Below, piece after piece: positions 5,724-6,830 of a DNA stretch of 6,830 bases. The translations under genes and the position numbers were made by a program. The notes below the pieces were generated by a model, which saw only the letters and a list, made by a program, of their open reading frames with translations, made no database searches and was not told where the DNA came from. Each line of letters begins with the position of its first letter. The first letter of the stretch is position 1. Source of the DNA: Actinomycetes bacterium (GTDB lineage: Bacteria; Actinomycetota; Actinomycetes; Actinomycetales; Cellulomonadaceae); the NCBI GenBank assembly GCA_023390875.1, contig JAEWCA010000371.1:1-6830 (forward strand), written 5' to 3'.

Positions 5724-6305
5724 TCACCGGGCGGCGCGCTTGCCCTCCTGGGCGAGGCGGGCCGTCTGCTCCAGACGGGCGGCCCGGGTCTCCGGGCGCT
5801 TCGCCTGCACGATCCAGACGAGGATCATCCGGCGCGCCGACCTCGGGAACGCGTCGTACTGCTCCCGGGAGCCCGGGTAGCGGTCGAACGCAGCCGCGAG
5901 GTCGTCCGGGACGACGAGGTTCTCGACGTCGTCGAGCAGCGTCCACGAGCCGTCCGCCTTCGCGGCGTCGATGACGGCCCGGCCGGCGGCGGTCATCCGA
6001 CCGTCGGCCTCGAGCCGGACGATCCGCTCCTTGTTGGTCCGGGCCCAACCGCTGCCCGGCTTGCGGCGCGTGAACCACAGCATCCCGCGCTCGTCGTCGA
6101 GCGAGCGGTTGGTCGAGTCGATCCACCCGAAGCAGAGCGCCTCCTCGACGGCCCGCTCGTACGGGACCGCCGGGCGGCCCGTCGCCGACTTCCACGACAC
6201 CAGCCACACGCTCGGGGTGTCGTCGTGGTGCGCCTCCAGCCAGGCGCGCCACTCCTCGACCGTCTCGGCGTGCACGCGGGGCGCGTCGTCACGGGTGCCG
6301 GCCAT
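5724..6305 (-). CDS. YdeI/OmpD-associated family protein
   Basis: The 193-residue soluble protein has the features of the YdeI/OmpD-associated (OmdA, PF13376) family: an N-terminal EEWRAWLEAHH (17-27), VWLVSWK (33-39), YERAVEEALCFGWIDS (49-64), RRKPGSGWARTNKERI (80-95), a central helix region with AKADGSW (115-121) and PDDL (133-136), and a C-terminal AKRPETRAAR (168-177). Members are linked to resistance to antimicrobial peptides in enterobacteria, but the biochemical activity is not established, so no function is assigned. ATG 6305 is chosen because GGAGGA (6316-6311) lies 5 nt upstream and the protein starts at the family's usual point; the frame is open further upstream, but there it crosses the 19-bp repeats. 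No classical terminator follows; the 30-bp repeat array does. Confidence 0.88.
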   Translation of the reverse strand: MAGTRDDAPRVHAETVEEWRAWLEAHHDDTPSVWLVSWKSATGRPAVPYERAVEEALCFGWIDSTNRSLDDERGMLWFTRRKPGSGWARTNKERIVRLEADGRMTAAGRAVIDAAKADGSWTLLDDVENLVVPDDLAAAFDRYPGSREQYDAFPRSARRMILVWIVQAKRPETRAARLEQTARLAQEGKRAAR

Positions 6306-6351
6306 GAGGATCCTCCGTCCCGACGCCGTGCGGGCGCCGTCGGTTCGCGGG

Positions 6352-6408
6352 TTGCTGTCGAGATCGTGGGTTGCGGTCGAGGTCGTGACTTGCGGTCGAG
6401 GTCGTCGG
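6352..6408. repeat. Array A: three 19-bp tandem repeats
   Basis: Copies occupy 6352-6370, 6371-6389 and 6390-6408, each exactly 19 bp, of the form TTGCGGTCGAGGTCGTGRS. The first copy differs at two positions. The shared core is GTCGAGGTCG (GTCGAGATCG in copy 1). It lies upstream of the YdeI-family gene, 47 bp from its start codon. Confidence 0.85.
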
Positions 6409-6417
6409 TTCCAGGTG

Positions 6418-6493
6418 CCGAACTCGACTGGGACTACCGAACTCGACGCGCACTGCCGAGCTCGACGGGGACGGCCGAGCTCGACCGTGCGGG
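6418..6493. repeat. Array B: four 19-bp tandem repeats, inverted relative to array A
   Basis: Copies start at 6418, 6437, 6456 and 6475, each 19 bp, beginning CCGAACTCGAC in the first two and CCGAGCTCGAC in the last two, with a variable 8-bp tail. Read on the opposite strand the core is GTCGAGTTCGG or GTCGAGCTCGG, closely similar to the core of array A. Thus the intergenic region holds seven related sites with the same period in two opposed blocks. Because 19 is not a multiple of three, the region is not expected to be coding. Confidence 0.85.
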
Positions 6494-6514
6494 CGGCGGG
6501 GCCGCGACCGGTCG

Positions 6515-6830
6515 TCATTCGGGCGGCTCGTCGTCGAGGGCCTCGAGGTCGCGGTCGGCGGCCTGCAGGGCGCGTTCGGCGCGGCGGAGGTCCTGCGCGG
6601 CGGCGATCGCGGACCGCTCCTCGTCGTGCAGGGCGCGCTCGGCCCTGGCCAGGCGGTCCTCGGCACGGACGGCGGCCTTGTCGGCCTTCGCGATGCGGCG
6701 CCGCAGGTCGGTCATGGCGGTCACGAGCTCGTCGTGCAGGTCGTGCGCCTCCCGGGCCGCCTGGGCGGCGTCGTCGAGGTCGGCCCGGCGCTCGTCGCGC
6801 CATCCGGTCGCGCGGTCCGCGGCCTTCCGC
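6515..6830 (-). CDS. Coiled-coil hypothetical protein, C-terminal part
   Basis: The frame is open from the right edge (first full codon at 6829) to TGA at 6517-6515, giving 104 residues of the C terminus; the start lies outside the window. A GTG at 6724 could be mistaken for the start, but residues upstream (RADLDDAAQAAREAHDLHDE) have the same composition and codon bias, so the protein very likely continues. The visible part is almost entirely Ala, Arg, Asp, Glu and Leu in heptad-like order, predicted as a long helix or coiled coil, ending LEALDDEPPE. There are no membrane segments. I do not recognise a family; function is unknown. It is in the same orientation as the YdeI-family gene but 209 bp upstream of it with repeats between, so co-transcription is uncertain. 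Confidence 0.6.
   Translation of the reverse strand, partial: RKAADRATGWRDERRADLDDAAQAAREAHDLHDELVTAMTDLRRRIAKADKAAVRAEDRLARAERALHDEERSAIAAAQDLRRAERALQAADRDLEALDDEPPE

Noticed and set aside
6306..6518. N-terminal extension of the YdeI-family protein to ATG 6518, overlapping the upstream stop as ATGA
   Set aside because: The extension would be encoded by 19-bp repeats, whose period is not a multiple of three, and a good ribosome-binding site precedes ATG 6305, where family similarity begins.
6515..6724. Complete 69-residue gene starting at GTG 6724
   Set aside because: The same frame continues open to the window edge with identical composition and codon bias, so the gene is most likely longer and only partly in view.

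Overview
The window is very GC-rich DNA with almost exclusively G or C at third codon positions, GTG starts and leaderless-looking genes. This points to a high-GC actinomycete, probably a Cellulomonas-like member of the Micrococcales (inferred from composition and gene content, not from a search).

Layout, left to right. At 1-516 (perhaps to 612), minus strand, lies the 5' portion of an unrecognised protein-coding gene broken by three one-base shifts within about 90 bp; it runs off the left edge. A 10-bp direct repeat and a strong terminator hairpin separate it from tRNA-Arg(ACG), minus strand, 708-780. A 10-bp tandem repeat (854-893) precedes a plus-strand LtrA-family membrane protein gene (919-2145). 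A 15-bp perfect hairpin separates LtrA from the convergent tRNA-Ser(GCT), minus, 2223-2311. Then comes a ThrE-type amino-acid exporter (minus, 2363-3643). It is divergent from a DHA2-type 14-helix MFS drug exporter (plus, 3910-5448). Their shared upstream region carries a CTGAGAG direct repeat, a 7-bp-arm inverted repeat and a sequence resembling the RecA-independent DNA-damage promoter (PafBC type). After the MFS gene come a 14-bp terminator hairpin and an array of six to seven imperfect ~30-bp repeats, reaching the 3' end of a convergent YdeI/OmpD-associated family gene (minus, 5724-6305). Upstream of that are two oppositely oriented arrays with exactly 19-bp period, then the 3' end of a coiled-coil protein gene (minus, 6515 to the right edge).

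The protein genes do not form a pathway. This is ordinary chromosomal housekeeping and accessory DNA, with three independent membrane transport or membrane-protein genes and two tRNA genes. No phage structural, defence, CRISPR or biosynthetic system is visible. The most interesting material is non-coding: the repeat arrays between genes, the regulatory region between the two exporters, and the clustered frameshifts next to tRNA-Arg, which may mark the edge of an old insertion or an assembly error.
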